From: an uncultured Ruminococcus sp.
GTDB lineage: Bacteria; Bacillota; Clostridia; Oscillospirales; Acutalibacteraceae
Length of the DNA stretch: 11,656 bases
Assembly (NCBI GenBank): GCA_905234305.1
Contig: CAJOHT010000039.1
Location: 1-11,656, forward strand
Direction: 5' to 3'
The notes under the pieces were generated by a model. It saw only the letters and a list, made by a program, of their open reading frames with translations, was not told the origin of the DNA and did not search any database. This document shows, one piece after another, positions 1-6,090 of this stretch (positions within the stretch are counted from its first letter, which is position 1; each line of letters opens with the position of its first letter). The position numbers and the translations under genes are program-made.

Positions 1-35
1 TTTTTTTACCCTCGGCTTCGAGCCCCGTTTTAGGC
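1..35. other. Window edge with inverted tRNA-Ala T-arm copy
   Basis: No gene is visible here. The stretch opens with seven T residues, which could be the U-tract of a terminator for a gene ending before the window. Positions 17-29 (TTCGAGCCCCGTT) are a perfect 13-base inverted match to 83-95, the T-loop and 3' T-stem region of the tRNA-Ala gene. The similarity stops at once on both sides, so this is a fragment and not a second tRNA. Confidence 0.5.
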
Positions 36-73
36 AAAATTATAGGGACACCTAACGGTGTCCCTATAATTTT
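36..73 (-). terminator. Rho-independent-type hairpin after tRNA-Ala
   Basis: A perfect 17-bp stem (36-52 with 57-73) closes on the four-base loop TAAC. It begins directly at the CCA end of tRNA-Ala. The outer stem pairs are A/T only and the inner part is GGGACACC/GGTGTCCC. The hairpin is symmetrical, with A runs on one side and T runs on the other, so it could stop transcription from both directions. Confidence 0.8.
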
Positions 74-148
74 GGTGGAGATAACGGGGCTCGAACCCGT
101 GACCTCTTGACTGCCAGTCAAGCACTCTCCCAGCTGAGCTATACCCCC
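73..148 (-). tRNA. tRNA-Ala (anticodon GGC)
   Basis: On the minus strand this 76-nt sequence folds into a full cloverleaf with a 7-bp acceptor stem. It has a D-arm (TAGCTCAGCTGGGAGAG), an anticodon arm with stem CTTGA/TCAAG and loop CTGGCAG, a T-arm with TTCGAGC, and an encoded CCA end. The anticodon GGC reads GCC (and GCU by wobble) alanine codons. The acceptor stem has the G3:U70 wobble pair, the main identity element for alanyl-tRNA synthetase, which confirms the amino acid. A strong promoter lies upstream and a hairpin terminator abuts the 3' end, so the gene appears to be transcribed alone. Confidence 0.97.
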
Positions 149-160
149 AAAGCTATTGAT

Positions 161-189
161 ATTTTATACTCTTCTCTATTTATTGTCAA
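161..189 (-). promoter_or_regulatory. Sigma-A promoter of tRNA-Ala
   Basis: On the minus strand there is a consensus -35 TTGACA (184-189), a 17-base spacer and a -10 TAAAAT (161-166). This places the transcription start only a few bases before the tRNA 5' end at 148. A near-consensus promoter is expected for a stable RNA gene. Confidence 0.8.
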
Positions 190-217
190 TACTTTTTTAA
201 AATTTATTATTATCATA

Positions 218-246
218 TTGTTTTCAAAACCTAAATATGATACAAT
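218..246 (+). promoter_or_regulatory. Promoter of the secreted Lys-rich protein gene
   Basis: The -35 is TTGTTT (218-223), followed by exactly 17 bases and the -10 TACAAT (241-246). A TG one base ahead of the -10 (238-239) makes it an extended -10 element. It lies about 30 bases before the start codon at 276. Confidence 0.7.
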
Positions 247-275
247 ATAAAAAATAACACAGAAAGGAAATCATT

Positions 276-707
276 ATGAAAAAATTAACATCAATCTTTT
301 TAAGCGCGGCAATTATTTTTACTCTTATCGCAGGCTCATTCGCGGCGGTTCAAGCCTCAGAGGGAAGCACCGTTAAGAAAAAACTTATCGGGAAATGGAT
401 TTGTTACCAATGCGTATCCGACGGCAAAAAATCCGCTCCTGCCGATTATTACGGTTCGGTAGTTCGTCAGACAGGCGCATATATAAAATTTAAAGATAAT
501 AAATTCAATTGCAACTTAGGTCTTAAGGGCTTCTCGGGTAAATACACTGTAGCGAAAAACGGTAAAATCACCCTGAAAGCTACTAAAGAATGGGACGGTA
601 AAGGGACTTATAAAAAAGCAAAGAACTACACGGTTAAAATTGCTAAAAACTATAAGAAAATCGCATTCAAGGCATTCGGCGCTAAAAACTACTTTAAAAA
701 GAAATAA
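276..707 (+). CDS. Small secreted Lys-rich hypothetical protein
   Basis: A 143-residue protein of unknown function. Residues 1-27 form a classical Sec signal peptide: basic MKK, a hydrophobic core at about 7-24, and an AxA-like cleavage site VQA before Ser28. The mature part opens with KKLIGKW (35-41), which resembles the first strand of lipocalin-like or other small beta-barrel domains of secreted Firmicute proteins. Beta-prone segments follow (AYIKFKDNKF, SGKYTVAKNGKITL, KNYTVKIAKNYKKIAFKAF). It is very rich in lysine, so the mature protein should be strongly basic. There is no lipobox cysteine and no sortase motif, so release from the cell is likely. The start is set by AAAGGA at 263-268, seven bases from the ATG. 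It has its own promoter and terminator. The lipocalin resemblance is tentative. Confidence 0.8.
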   Translation: MKKLTSIFLSAAIIFTLIAGSFAAVQASEGSTVKKKLIGKWICYQCVSDGKKSAPADYYGSVVRQTGAYIKFKDNKFNCNLGLKGFSGKYTVAKNGKITLKATKEWDGKGTYKKAKNYTVKIAKNYKKIAFKAFGAKNYFKKK

Positions 708-715
708 TATTTATT

Positions 716-765
716 CCCCCCCTTTTGTAACAGAAAGCAACTGTTACAAAGGGGGTAATTTTTTT
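716..765 (+). terminator. Terminator of the secreted protein gene
   Basis: A long stem pairs the C-run plus TTTGTAACAG (ending at 733) with CTGTTACAAAGGGGG (741-755) around the loop AAAGCAA, followed by TAATTTTTTT. This is a strong plus-strand terminator. It lies between two convergent genes and may partly stop the minus-strand transcript too, although the U-tract on that side is poor. Confidence 0.85.
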
Positions 766-976
766 AATACTTTAAAGACTGTGAATAATCAATATTCAAA
801 TCCCCGCTATTCTTTTCAAAATCAAAATAATCATCTTTGCTGATTGCTTCATTATAACTGAGTTTTCCGTCAAGGAACGATATTTTTGTTAATTCTTTAT
901 CCGTGTCGAAATAAAACGCGACACCTAAACGCCCTTCCGCGCCTGTTTTTGCGACGGCGTATTTTTCAACTAACAC
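764..976 (-). pseudogene. Out-of-frame C-terminal tail of the PadR-linked membrane protein
   Basis: This 70-codon frame has only a GTG near its beginning and no usable ribosome binding site ahead of it. It starts exactly where the upstream membrane-protein frame stops (970-972). Joining the frames at about 976 gives a smooth continuation: ELIYTVTL from one frame, then LVEKYAVAKTG and GRLGVAFYFDTD from the other. That reads as consecutive beta strands of one extracytoplasmic domain. I therefore take it as the displaced C-terminus of the 970-2175 gene. Restoring the frame needs the equivalent of one missing base (or 1 mod 3). It is unlikely to be translated on its own. Confidence 0.65.
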
Positions 977-2175
977 AGCGTTACGGTATATATTAATTCC
1001 TTTTTATCCATAACCGTATCTTCCCTAAAATAATCGGTATAAGGGAAAAATGAATAACTCAAATCCGAGGAATGCTTTGACGGATATGCGCTTGCCGTTA
1101 CACTACTGCTCATATTTATTTTGAGTTGGTTATTATATTTTTGAAAAAAATAAGTATCAGCACCAAAATCGGGTTTAATAAATTTATGCTTGACCTGAGG
1201 AAACTGTTTAGAAAACTCATCCGCCAATTCCTTGCAGTCCTTTTTTGTGTCGGCGTTAACGATAAACTCTATTATTTCCCTGCGATAATTTTCAGTTTCC
1301 TCAATTATACTGTTTTTCATTATATAAGTATATGAGGAAGCGACTATCGCCGTAATAATCAGAAACCCGCAAAACGCAGCAGCAATATTCTTGATCACAT
1401 TCAATATGAGCTTAAAAATACCGATATAATACATACGCTCTTTGCATAATACTTTAAGTATAATAAAAACAGCCCATAATACGAGAATTATCCAAACAAC
1501 AAGCACAAGCCAATCATATTCACCGTTCTCAAATATATCGGCGTAATCATAGCCGTGAAGCGTTTCCGTATATTCGGAATAACCCTTCGTAAATATAACT
1601 ACGCAGGCATACACTAACGGCTTAATATAATTTGTAAGCAATCCCGTCAGCGGCCTGAAACCGTCGTACCATTTCTCTTCGATATTGACAGGCAGAAAAC
1701 TCGGCGCAATCGAAATAATAAGCAGCAGAAGCGCCACGGCTGTGAGGTATACAGCAGGAACGACTTTATTATCATATCTCATTGACAACGCGAAAATTAT
1801 AACAAAAGCCGTAAAAACAGCTAAAGAAAGCATATCAACCCATAAATGATGTATTTCAACGGTTGACTCAAGATAATAACAATTGCTTGAAATTATGTAT
1901 GACATAACAAAACACAGCAACAACAGCAGAATTGATACAACGCTAAATACATTCTTATACCATTTTTCGCTGTGAAGGGTATTAAGCGGAGCGGCTGTCT
2001 CGTCAGGCGCGCCCATTTCCTCAACAGCCTTAGCCTCCGCCTCGGCTTCGGAATAACCGATTTCAATATAATATGCTTTCTTGTCCTCAATATGACTTTC
2101 GATTTCCGCCAAAACCGCCTTTTTAGCGGTTTTATTTTTTATCGACTTTGAGATTTCTTCAAGATATACATTCAT
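970..2175 (-). CDS. HAAS-domain multi-pass membrane protein, frame-broken at 3' end
   Basis: A 401-residue membrane protein of the kind commonly encoded just after PadR regulators. Residues 1-60 form a charged helical domain (EISKSIKN, LAEIESHIED, YSEAEAEAKAVEEMGAP) typical of the HAAS/DUF1700 family. Membrane segments follow at about 74-97, 112-132, 139-162, 222-244 and 257-281, with a weaker one near 177-195. The rest (about 285-401) looks like an extracytoplasmic domain. The ATG at 2175 is preferred over the upstream in-frame ATG at 2256. TAAGGAGT lies just before 2175 and overlaps the PadR stop codon, and the extra 27 residues would lie inside padR. The frame ends early at 970 and its natural C-terminus appears at 764-976 in another frame. 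Its function is unknown; related proteins are thought to act in envelope stress or membrane signalling. Confidence 0.75.
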   Translation of the reverse strand: MNVYLEEISKSIKNKTAKKAVLAEIESHIEDKKAYYIEIGYSEAEAEAKAVEEMGAPDETAAPLNTLHSEKWYKNVFSVVSILLLLLCFVMSYIISSNCYYLESTVEIHHLWVDMLSLAVFTAFVIIFALSMRYDNKVVPAVYLTAVALLLLIISIAPSFLPVNIEEKWYDGFRPLTGLLTNYIKPLVYACVVIFTKGYSEYTETLHGYDYADIFENGEYDWLVLVVWIILVLWAVFIILKVLCKERMYYIGIFKLILNVIKNIAAAFCGFLIITAIVASSYTYIMKNSIIEETENYRREIIEFIVNADTKKDCKELADEFSKQFPQVKHKFIKPDFGADTYFFQKYNNQLKINMSSSVTASAYPSKHSSDLSYSFFPYTDYFREDTVMDKKELIYTVTLC

Positions 2176-2185
2176 TACAGACTCC

Positions 2186-2515
2186 TTAATATGAGAAGCT
2201 GAGAACTTTTTCGACGGAGTTCGAGTAAAGCTTCCATTCCTCTTCCTTATCGGCAAGCTGCTTTAAGCCCTTTCTGGTGAGGTGATAGTATTTCCTCTTT
2301 CGATTATCGACCTCATCCCAATAACTCTCAAGATAATTTTCCTTCTCAAGAGCGTGGAGTATCGGATATAACGTTCCCTCTTTAAACTCAAAAACGCTCT
2401 CGCTCCTCAGCTCCAGCTCCTTTATTATTTTATAGCCGTACAAATCCTTACCCTTTAAAACACTTAAAATAAGCATAGTTGTACTTCCTTTAATTAATTC
2501 TTTACTTAGTTTCAT
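2186..2515 (-). CDS. PadR-family transcriptional regulator
   Basis: A 109-residue winged-helix DNA-binding protein, the usual size of the short PadR-s2 type. Signature segments are LKGKDLYGYKIIKEL (about 20-34), EGTLYPILHALEKENYLESYW (about 46-66) and the wing NRKRKYYHLTRKG (about 71-83). PadR proteins bind as dimers to palindromes in their own promoters and repress, with release on ligand or stress. AAGGAG at 2524-2529 sits eight bases before the ATG. The following membrane gene starts 10 bases after the stop, with its ribosome binding site overlapping that stop. The two are therefore one operon, probably autoregulated through the repeat-containing site at 2529-2552. The inducer is unknown. 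Confidence 0.92.
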   Translation of the reverse strand: MKLSKELIKGSTTMLILSVLKGKDLYGYKIIKELELRSESVFEFKEGTLYPILHALEKENYLESYWDEVDNRKRKYYHLTRKGLKQLADKEEEWKLYSNSVEKVLSFSY

Positions 2516-2528
2516 AATAAGCGCTCCT

Positions 2529-2552
2529 TACCTAGATATTCAATATACCTAG
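2529..2552. promoter_or_regulatory. Candidate PadR operator
   Basis: Two direct copies of TACCTAG (2529-2535 and 2546-2552) start 17 bases apart. Between them is a perfect palindrome ATATTCAATAT (2536-2546), and CTAG occurs at both flanks. The element lies between the padR -10 box and its ribosome binding site, where a bound repressor would block transcription. Function is inferred from position and the known autoregulation of PadR proteins. Confidence 0.5.
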
Positions 2553-2567
2553 TTGTTCTATGTATTA

Positions 2568-2596
2568 ATATTATCACATCATTAATTAATTGTCAA
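2568..2596 (-). promoter_or_regulatory. Promoter of the padR operon
   Basis: On the minus strand there is a consensus -35 TTGACA (2591-2596), a 17-base spacer ending in TGTGA, and a -10 TAATAT (2568-2573). It is divergent from the promoter of the DRTGG operon; the two -35 boxes are about 60 bases apart. Confidence 0.8.
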
Positions 2597-2656
2597 TAGG
2601 AGTTCCTTTGTGAAAATTACCTATTTTTGACTTGTATTTTATATAAGAAATGCGCA

Positions 2657-2685
2657 TTGTTTAAGCGTGTTCAGTATGTTATAAT
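2657..2685 (+). promoter_or_regulatory. Promoter of the HydS/DRTGG operon
   Basis: The -35 is TTGTTT (2657-2662), followed by 17 bases and a perfect -10 TATAAT (2680-2685) with an extended TG at 2677-2678. The expected start is near 2692, giving a leader of about 35 bases before the ATG at 2728. The other 100 or so bases between padR and this operon hold only the padR control region. Confidence 0.8.
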
Positions 2686-2727
2686 AAGATGATTAATAAA
2701 AAACCACTTACGAAAGGGTGTTGTTAG

Positions 2728-3075
2728 ATGGTAGTAAAGGATATTATAGACATCTTAGAGGGCGACGTAATCTGTGAAGGCGATTTAAATAAAGAAATCA
2801 AAACCGCCTGCGGCTCAGATATGATGAGCGATGTACTCGCGTTCGTTAAAGACCAAAGCGTGCTGCTTACGGGACTCGTTAATCCTCAGGTTGTAAGAAC
2901 AGCCGAGATGATGGATATGGCGTGTATCGTATTTGTTCGCGGAAAAGATCCCGACCAGAGTATTATCAACTTAGCCGAGCAAAGGGATATCACCCTTATG
3001 AAAACTAAATACAGAATGTTTACCGCCTGCGGACTTCTTTACGCTAACGGACTTTCGGGAGGTACTAAGGTATGA
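2728..3075 (+). CDS. DRTGG domain-containing protein
   Basis: A 115-residue soluble protein that fits the stand-alone DRTGG family, a small alpha/beta domain also found in some CBS and phosphotransacetylase-related proteins. Its ligand is not established. The N-terminus VVKDIIDILEGDVICEG matches the family opening. The core contains SVLLTGLVNPQVVRTAEMM (about 45-63) and CIVFVRGK (66-73), and the C-terminal part ends with FTACGLLYANGL. It shares layout with the second DRTGG gene at 4825 (ILEDD/LE, IxxVL, ACIVFV versus SCIILV). In Clostridia such genes recur beside [FeFe]-hydrogenase genes. AAAGGG at 2713-2718 precedes the ATG by nine bases. It is first in the operon, and its stop overlaps the next start as ATGA, implying translational coupling. 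Confidence 0.82.
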   Translation: MVVKDIIDILEGDVICEGDLNKEIKTACGSDMMSDVLAFVKDQSVLLTGLVNPQVVRTAEMMDMACIVFVRGKDPDQSIINLAEQRDITLMKTKYRMFTACGLLYANGLSGGTKV

Positions 3076-3503
3076 GTAACGCTATACATCTTCATTTCGA
3101 TGTATCGAGCGATGACTTTACGCGCGCGGGTGAAGCCAGCGGTTCGGTAAAGAAAAGGCTTAAATCCCTCGGATATGATCCCGACGCTATCCGCAGAGTA
3201 GCTATAGCTATGTATGAGGCTGAAATTAATATGGTAATTCACGCTGACGGCGGATACTGCGACGTAGATATCTATCCCGATAAGGTCGAAATACTTTTAT
3301 CAGATAAGGGACCAGGAATACCCGATGTAGAAAAAGCTATGCAGGAAGGCTTTTCAACCGCGCCCGATAACGTAAGGTCTTTAGGCTTCGGCGCGGGTAT
3401 GGGACTGCCTAATATCAAAAAATACACCGACGAAATGAGAATCGAAACAACAATCGGCGTCGGTACTAATCTTTATTTAACGGTGAATGTAAACAATGAA
3501 TAA
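3072..3503 (+). CDS. RsbT/RsbW-like HATPase (anti-sigma/switch kinase type)
   Basis: A 143-residue single-domain GHKL ATPase. Visible motifs are an N-box EAEIN (E49, N53), a G1 box DKGPG (D78, G80, G82) and a G2 region GFGAGMGL (105-112). Length and motif order match anti-sigma factors and serine/threonine switch kinases of the RsbW/RsbT/SpoIIAB class. It lacks the dimerisation histidine domain of sensor kinases. Known family members phosphorylate a partner anti-sigma antagonist or bind a sigma factor. No such partner (STAS protein, SpoIIE phosphatase or sigma factor) is encoded nearby. GGGAGG at 3057-3062 gives a nine-base spacer. The ATG overlaps the stop of the DRTGG gene, and hydS-like follows 15 bases after its stop. 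Presumably it transmits the state of the neighbouring hydrogenase homologue; this is inference. Confidence 0.85.
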   Translation: MSNAIHLHFDVSSDDFTRAGEASGSVKKRLKSLGYDPDAIRRVAIAMYEAEINMVIHADGGYCDVDIYPDKVEILLSDKGPGIPDVEKAMQEGFSTAPDNVRSLGFGAGMGLPNIKKYTDEMRIETTIGVGTNLYLTVNVNNE

Positions 3504-3518
3504 ATCTAAGGAGTAATT

Positions 3519-4793
3519 ATGAGTACATATTTTCACTCCGTCAGGCTGGAAGTGGATAAATGCTGCGGATGTACAAACTGCCTTAAAAGATGCCCTACCG
3601 AGGCTATAAGAATACGAGACGGCAAGGCTCATATCCTCTCGGAAAGGTGTATAGACTGTGGCGAATGCATACGCATATGTCCTCACCACGCTAAAAAGGC
3701 GCATAGCGCCGATTCGGACGATATTAAAAAATTTAAATATAACGTAGCTATCCCCGCTCCCGCTTTATACGGTCAGTTTAATAATCTCGATAAAGCGAAC
3801 ATTGTACTTACGGGGCTTAAAGAACTGGGTTTTAACGATATTTTTGAGGTATCAAGAGCGGCGGAGCTTGTATCGGAAGCTACAAGAAACCTTATAAAAG
3901 AAAAAAAGCTCAACAAACCTATAATAAGCTCGGCGTGTCCTGCTATAGTAAGGCTTATAAAAATCCGCTTTCCCGAGCTTTGCAGCAACGTTCTTCCGCT
4001 TATGGCTCCGATTGAGGTAGCCGCGAGAATGGCAAGAAAGGAAGCTATTAAGAAAACAGGCTTAAAATCCGAGGAAATAGGAGTATTCTTTATCTCCCCC
4101 TGCCCCGCTAAAGTGACGGAAATCAACACCCCTAACAGTGTAGAAAAATCCGCGTGCAACGGCGCTATAGGAATATCAAGGATCTATCCCGAGCTTACTA
4201 AGGCTATGGACCATCTTGAGCATATTGAAAGTATATCGCGCTCTGGCTTAATCGGAATCGGCTGGGCTACCTCGGGCGGAGAAAGCGCGGGAATGCTCGG
4301 CGACAAATATCTTGCCGCAGACGGTATCGAAAACGTCATCAGAATTCTTGAGGAATTAGAGGACGAACATATACGTGACGTCGATTTTGTAGAGCTTAAC
4401 GCTTGCGCGGGCGGATGCGTCGGCGGTGTACTTACCGTTGAAAACCCTTACGTTGCTCAGGCGCGTATCCAGAAACTAAGAAAATACCTGCCCGTATCGC
4501 TCAATCACCTTGAGGACGGCGATTTGGAAAATATGATGTGGGAGCATGAGCTTGAATTTGACGCTGATATTTTCCGCCTAAGCGACGATATTTTTAAGGC
4601 TATGGAAATGATGGATAAAATGGAAAACATCTGCAAGGAGCTTCCTGGACTTGACTGCGGCTCCTGCGGCTCTCCCACCTGCCGCGCTATGGCGGAGGAT
4701 ATCGTAAAGGGTGAAGCTAAGGAAACCGACTGTATCCATAAACTCAAAGAAAAGATACACAGTGTTTACGATCAGCTGAAAAACACTATTTAG
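3519..4793 (+). CDS. hydS: HydS-like (sensory-type) [FeFe]-hydrogenase homologue
   Basis: A 424-residue cytoplasmic iron-sulfur protein. Residues 15-25 and 44-54 form two CxxCxxCxxxC [4Fe-4S] ferredoxin motifs. The hydrogenase catalytic-type domain spans about 75-330, with modified motifs: L1 SSACPA (C140), L2 SPCPAKVTE (C195) and L3 ELNACAGGCVGG (C296, C300). Four apparent H-cluster cysteines are kept, but Ala139 stands before C140 where catalytic enzymes usually have the proton-relay Cys. That Ala is described for sensory HydS enzymes. A C-terminal domain LDCGSCGSPTC (C380, C383, C388, plus C405) matches the PF04060-type Fe-S fold. The PAS domain found at the end of characterised HydS proteins is absent. 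AAGGAG at 3508-3513 sets the start. A role as an H2 or redox sensor is inferred; low-rate hydrogenase activity is possible. Confidence 0.85.
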   Translation: MSTYFHSVRLEVDKCCGCTNCLKRCPTEAIRIRDGKAHILSERCIDCGECIRICPHHAKKAHSADSDDIKKFKYNVAIPAPALYGQFNNLDKANIVLTGLKELGFNDIFEVSRAAELVSEATRNLIKEKKLNKPIISSACPAIVRLIKIRFPELCSNVLPLMAPIEVAARMARKEAIKKTGLKSEEIGVFFISPCPAKVTEINTPNSVEKSACNGAIGISRIYPELTKAMDHLEHIESISRSGLIGIGWATSGGESAGMLGDKYLAADGIENVIRILEELEDEHIRDVDFVELNACAGGCVGGVLTVENPYVAQARIQKLRKYLPVSLNHLEDGDLENMMWEHELEFDADIFRLSDDIFKAMEMMDKMENICKELPGLDCGSCGSPTCRAMAEDIVKGEAKETDCIHKLKEKIHSVYDQLKNTI

Positions 4794-4824
4794 GATTCAG
4801 GGTTCAGAATTTTGGGTGATTAAT

Positions 4825-5151
4825 ATGAATGTTAAAGAACTGATTGAAAAACTTGATTTAAAAATTCTTGTTGAGGACGATTTAGAAAGAGATGTCACCG
4901 ATTGCTATATCGGCGATCTCTTAAGCTGGGTTATGGGGCGCGCTCCCGAGGACAGCGCGTGGCTTACCGTTATGGGCAACATAAACTCTATCGCGGTCGC
5001 TACATTAGCAGACGTAAGCTGTATAATCCTCGTAGAAAACGCCGCGCTAGATAACGACGCTAAGGCTAAGGCGGAAATGCACGGCGTTAACATACTGCTT
5101 TCGGAAGAAAACAGCTACAGCTTAGCGGTTAAAATCAGCAAATTGATATAA
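4825..5151 (+). CDS. Second DRTGG domain-containing protein
   Basis: A 108-residue protein, paralogous in layout to the DRTGG protein that opens the operon. It has MNVKELIEKLDLKILVEDD at the N-terminus, CYIGDLLSWVMGRA (about 27-40), a DSAWLTVMGNINSIAVATLAD segment (about 43-63), and the strand SCIILVENA. It ends in a short helix. The ATG at 4825 is chosen over the in-frame GTG at 4816 because that GTG lies inside GGGTGAT (4814-4820), which fits the GGTGAT end of the anti-Shine-Dalgarno complement. The gene follows hydS-like after about 30 bases and precedes the PHP gene by nine. Two different DRTGG proteins in one operon suggests they act as a pair or heterodimer; this is inference. Confidence 0.8.
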   Translation: MNVKELIEKLDLKILVEDDLERDVTDCYIGDLLSWVMGRAPEDSAWLTVMGNINSIAVATLADVSCIILVENAALDNDAKAKAEMHGVNILLSEENSYSLAVKISKLI

Positions 5152-5160
5152 GGTAATTTA

Positions 5161-5886
5161 ATGAAATATTTTTACGACCTTCATCTTCACTCCTGCCTTT
5201 CTCCATGCGGCGATATGGATATGACGCCGAATAATATCGTTAATATGGCTAAGCTCTTAGGTCTGGATGTGATTGCGCTGACCGACCATAACACCTCGCT
5301 TAACTGCAAGGCGGCTATAGAGGTCGGGAACGAAATCGGCTTAACGGTAATCCCAGGGATGGAGCTTACTACCAGCGAGGATATCCACGCCGTATGCCTT
5401 TTTCCTGACCTTGAAAAAGCAATATGTTGGGATGAATATGTAAGGGATAACAGAATAAAAATAAAAAACAAAGCTGAGATTTACGGCCGCCAGGTCATTA
5501 TGAACAGCGCTGACGAGGAAATCAGAGAAATTGAGGAACTGCTTTTGCCAGCGAGTAATATCAGCATTATGAACGCTTATGAAAAGGTAAAAGAGTTCGG
5601 CGGTATCTGCTACCCCGCTCATATTGACCGCGACAGCCTCTCGATTCTCTCGGTACTGGGCGAAATTGACGAAAGCTGCGGCTTTAAAACAGCGGAGCTT
5701 TACGATAAATCCCTTGAAGAAGATTTAAAAAAGCTCCACCCTATTCTGAACAATCTAAATATAGTAACGAACTCGGATGCGCATTACCTTGAGAATATGC
5801 GTGACGCTCAAAACTATATCGAACTTGACTCATTAAATCCCCAAAATGTAATAGATTATCTTGACAGCAATAAAAAGGTCGTTTAA
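5161..5886 (+). CDS. PHP-domain metal-dependent phosphoesterase
   Basis: A 241-residue enzyme of the PHP superfamily, a metal-dependent phosphoesterase fold that also occurs as histidinol phosphatase and in DNA polymerase III. Metal-binding motifs are in order: DLHLHS (H8, H10), ALTDHNT (D42, H43), GMELTTSEDIHAV (E68, H76), CYPAHIDR (H154) and TNSDAHYL (D206, H208). All expected ligands are present, so it is probably active. Its substrate is unknown; 3',5'-nucleotide or other small phosphoesters are known for relatives. It is the last gene of the HydS operon, with AAGG at 5150-5153 overlapping the previous stop. Its stop codon lies in the loop of the terminator hairpin. Recurrent linkage of PHP genes to hydrogenase genes in Clostridia suggests a regulatory or signalling job here. 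Confidence 0.88.
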   Translation: MKYFYDLHLHSCLSPCGDMDMTPNNIVNMAKLLGLDVIALTDHNTSLNCKAAIEVGNEIGLTVIPGMELTTSEDIHAVCLFPDLEKAICWDEYVRDNRIKIKNKAEIYGRQVIMNSADEEIREIEELLLPASNISIMNAYEKVKEFGGICYPAHIDRDSLSILSVLGEIDESCGFKTAELYDKSLEEDLKKLHPILNNLNIVTNSDAHYLENMRDAQNYIELDSLNPQNVIDYLDSNKKVV

Positions 5887-5898
5887 ACGGCCTTTTTC
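5872..5898 (+). terminator. Terminator of the HydS operon
   Basis: An 11-bp stem AAAAAGGTCGT/ACGGCCTTTTT (one T:G pair) encloses the loop TTAA, which is part of the PHP gene's stop codon context. The T run forms the 3' arm. It separates this operon from hydC, which has its own promoter. Confidence 0.75.
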
Positions 5899-5908
5899 AT
5901 TATACATA

Positions 5909-5928
5909 TAGTTAGTCAGCGCTAACTA
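5909..5928. repeat. Inverted repeat upstream of the hyd promoter
   Basis: TAGTTAG and CTAACTA (5909-5915 and 5922-5928) form a perfect 7-bp inverted repeat around TCAGCG. It is about 60 bases upstream of the hyd -35 box. It does not match the Rex consensus that I know. It could be a regulator site or a minor hairpin; nothing else recognisable lies between 5898 and the promoter. Confidence 0.35.
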
Positions 5929-5988
5929 AAATGTACTAATTACTGACAATTATAACAGTTATTTTTATTAAAAAAAGCTAAAAAGTTA

Positions 5989-6017
5989 TAGACATTCGAC
6001 ATAAGTTATGATATAAT
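5989..6017 (+). promoter_or_regulatory. Promoter of the hydABC operon
   Basis: The -35 is TAGACA (5989-5994), followed by 17 bases and a perfect -10 TATAAT (6012-6017) with an extended TG at 6009-6010. The start should be near 6024, giving a leader of about 67 bases. That leader can fold GTGCGC (6034-6039) against GCGCAC (6060-6065), just ahead of the ribosome binding site. Confidence 0.75.
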
Positions 6018-6090
6018 ATCTCTAAACGTATAAGTGCGCCCAGACGTATATATAATTAAGCGCACAATATCATTTAAAGGAGGAAAAACG

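Noticed and set aside
17..34. Second tRNA gene ending at the left edge of the window
   Set aside because: Only the T-loop and 3' T-stem match; the 5' side is a T-run and the acceptor sequence and CCA are absent.
2176..2256. Longer N-terminus for the PadR-linked membrane protein
   Set aside because: The 27 additional codons lie within padR. A TAAGGAGT site and the natural HAAS-domain start support the ATG at 2175.
4794..4824. Short TTCAG repeats between hydS and the second DRTGG gene
   Set aside because: There are two imperfect copies in a 30-base gap; this is too little to call a repeat element.
6034..6090. Upstream GTG start giving hydC 19 more residues
   Set aside because: The extra residues have no family similarity, the GTG lies close to the predicted transcription start, and AAAGGAGG sits seven bases before the ATG at 6091.
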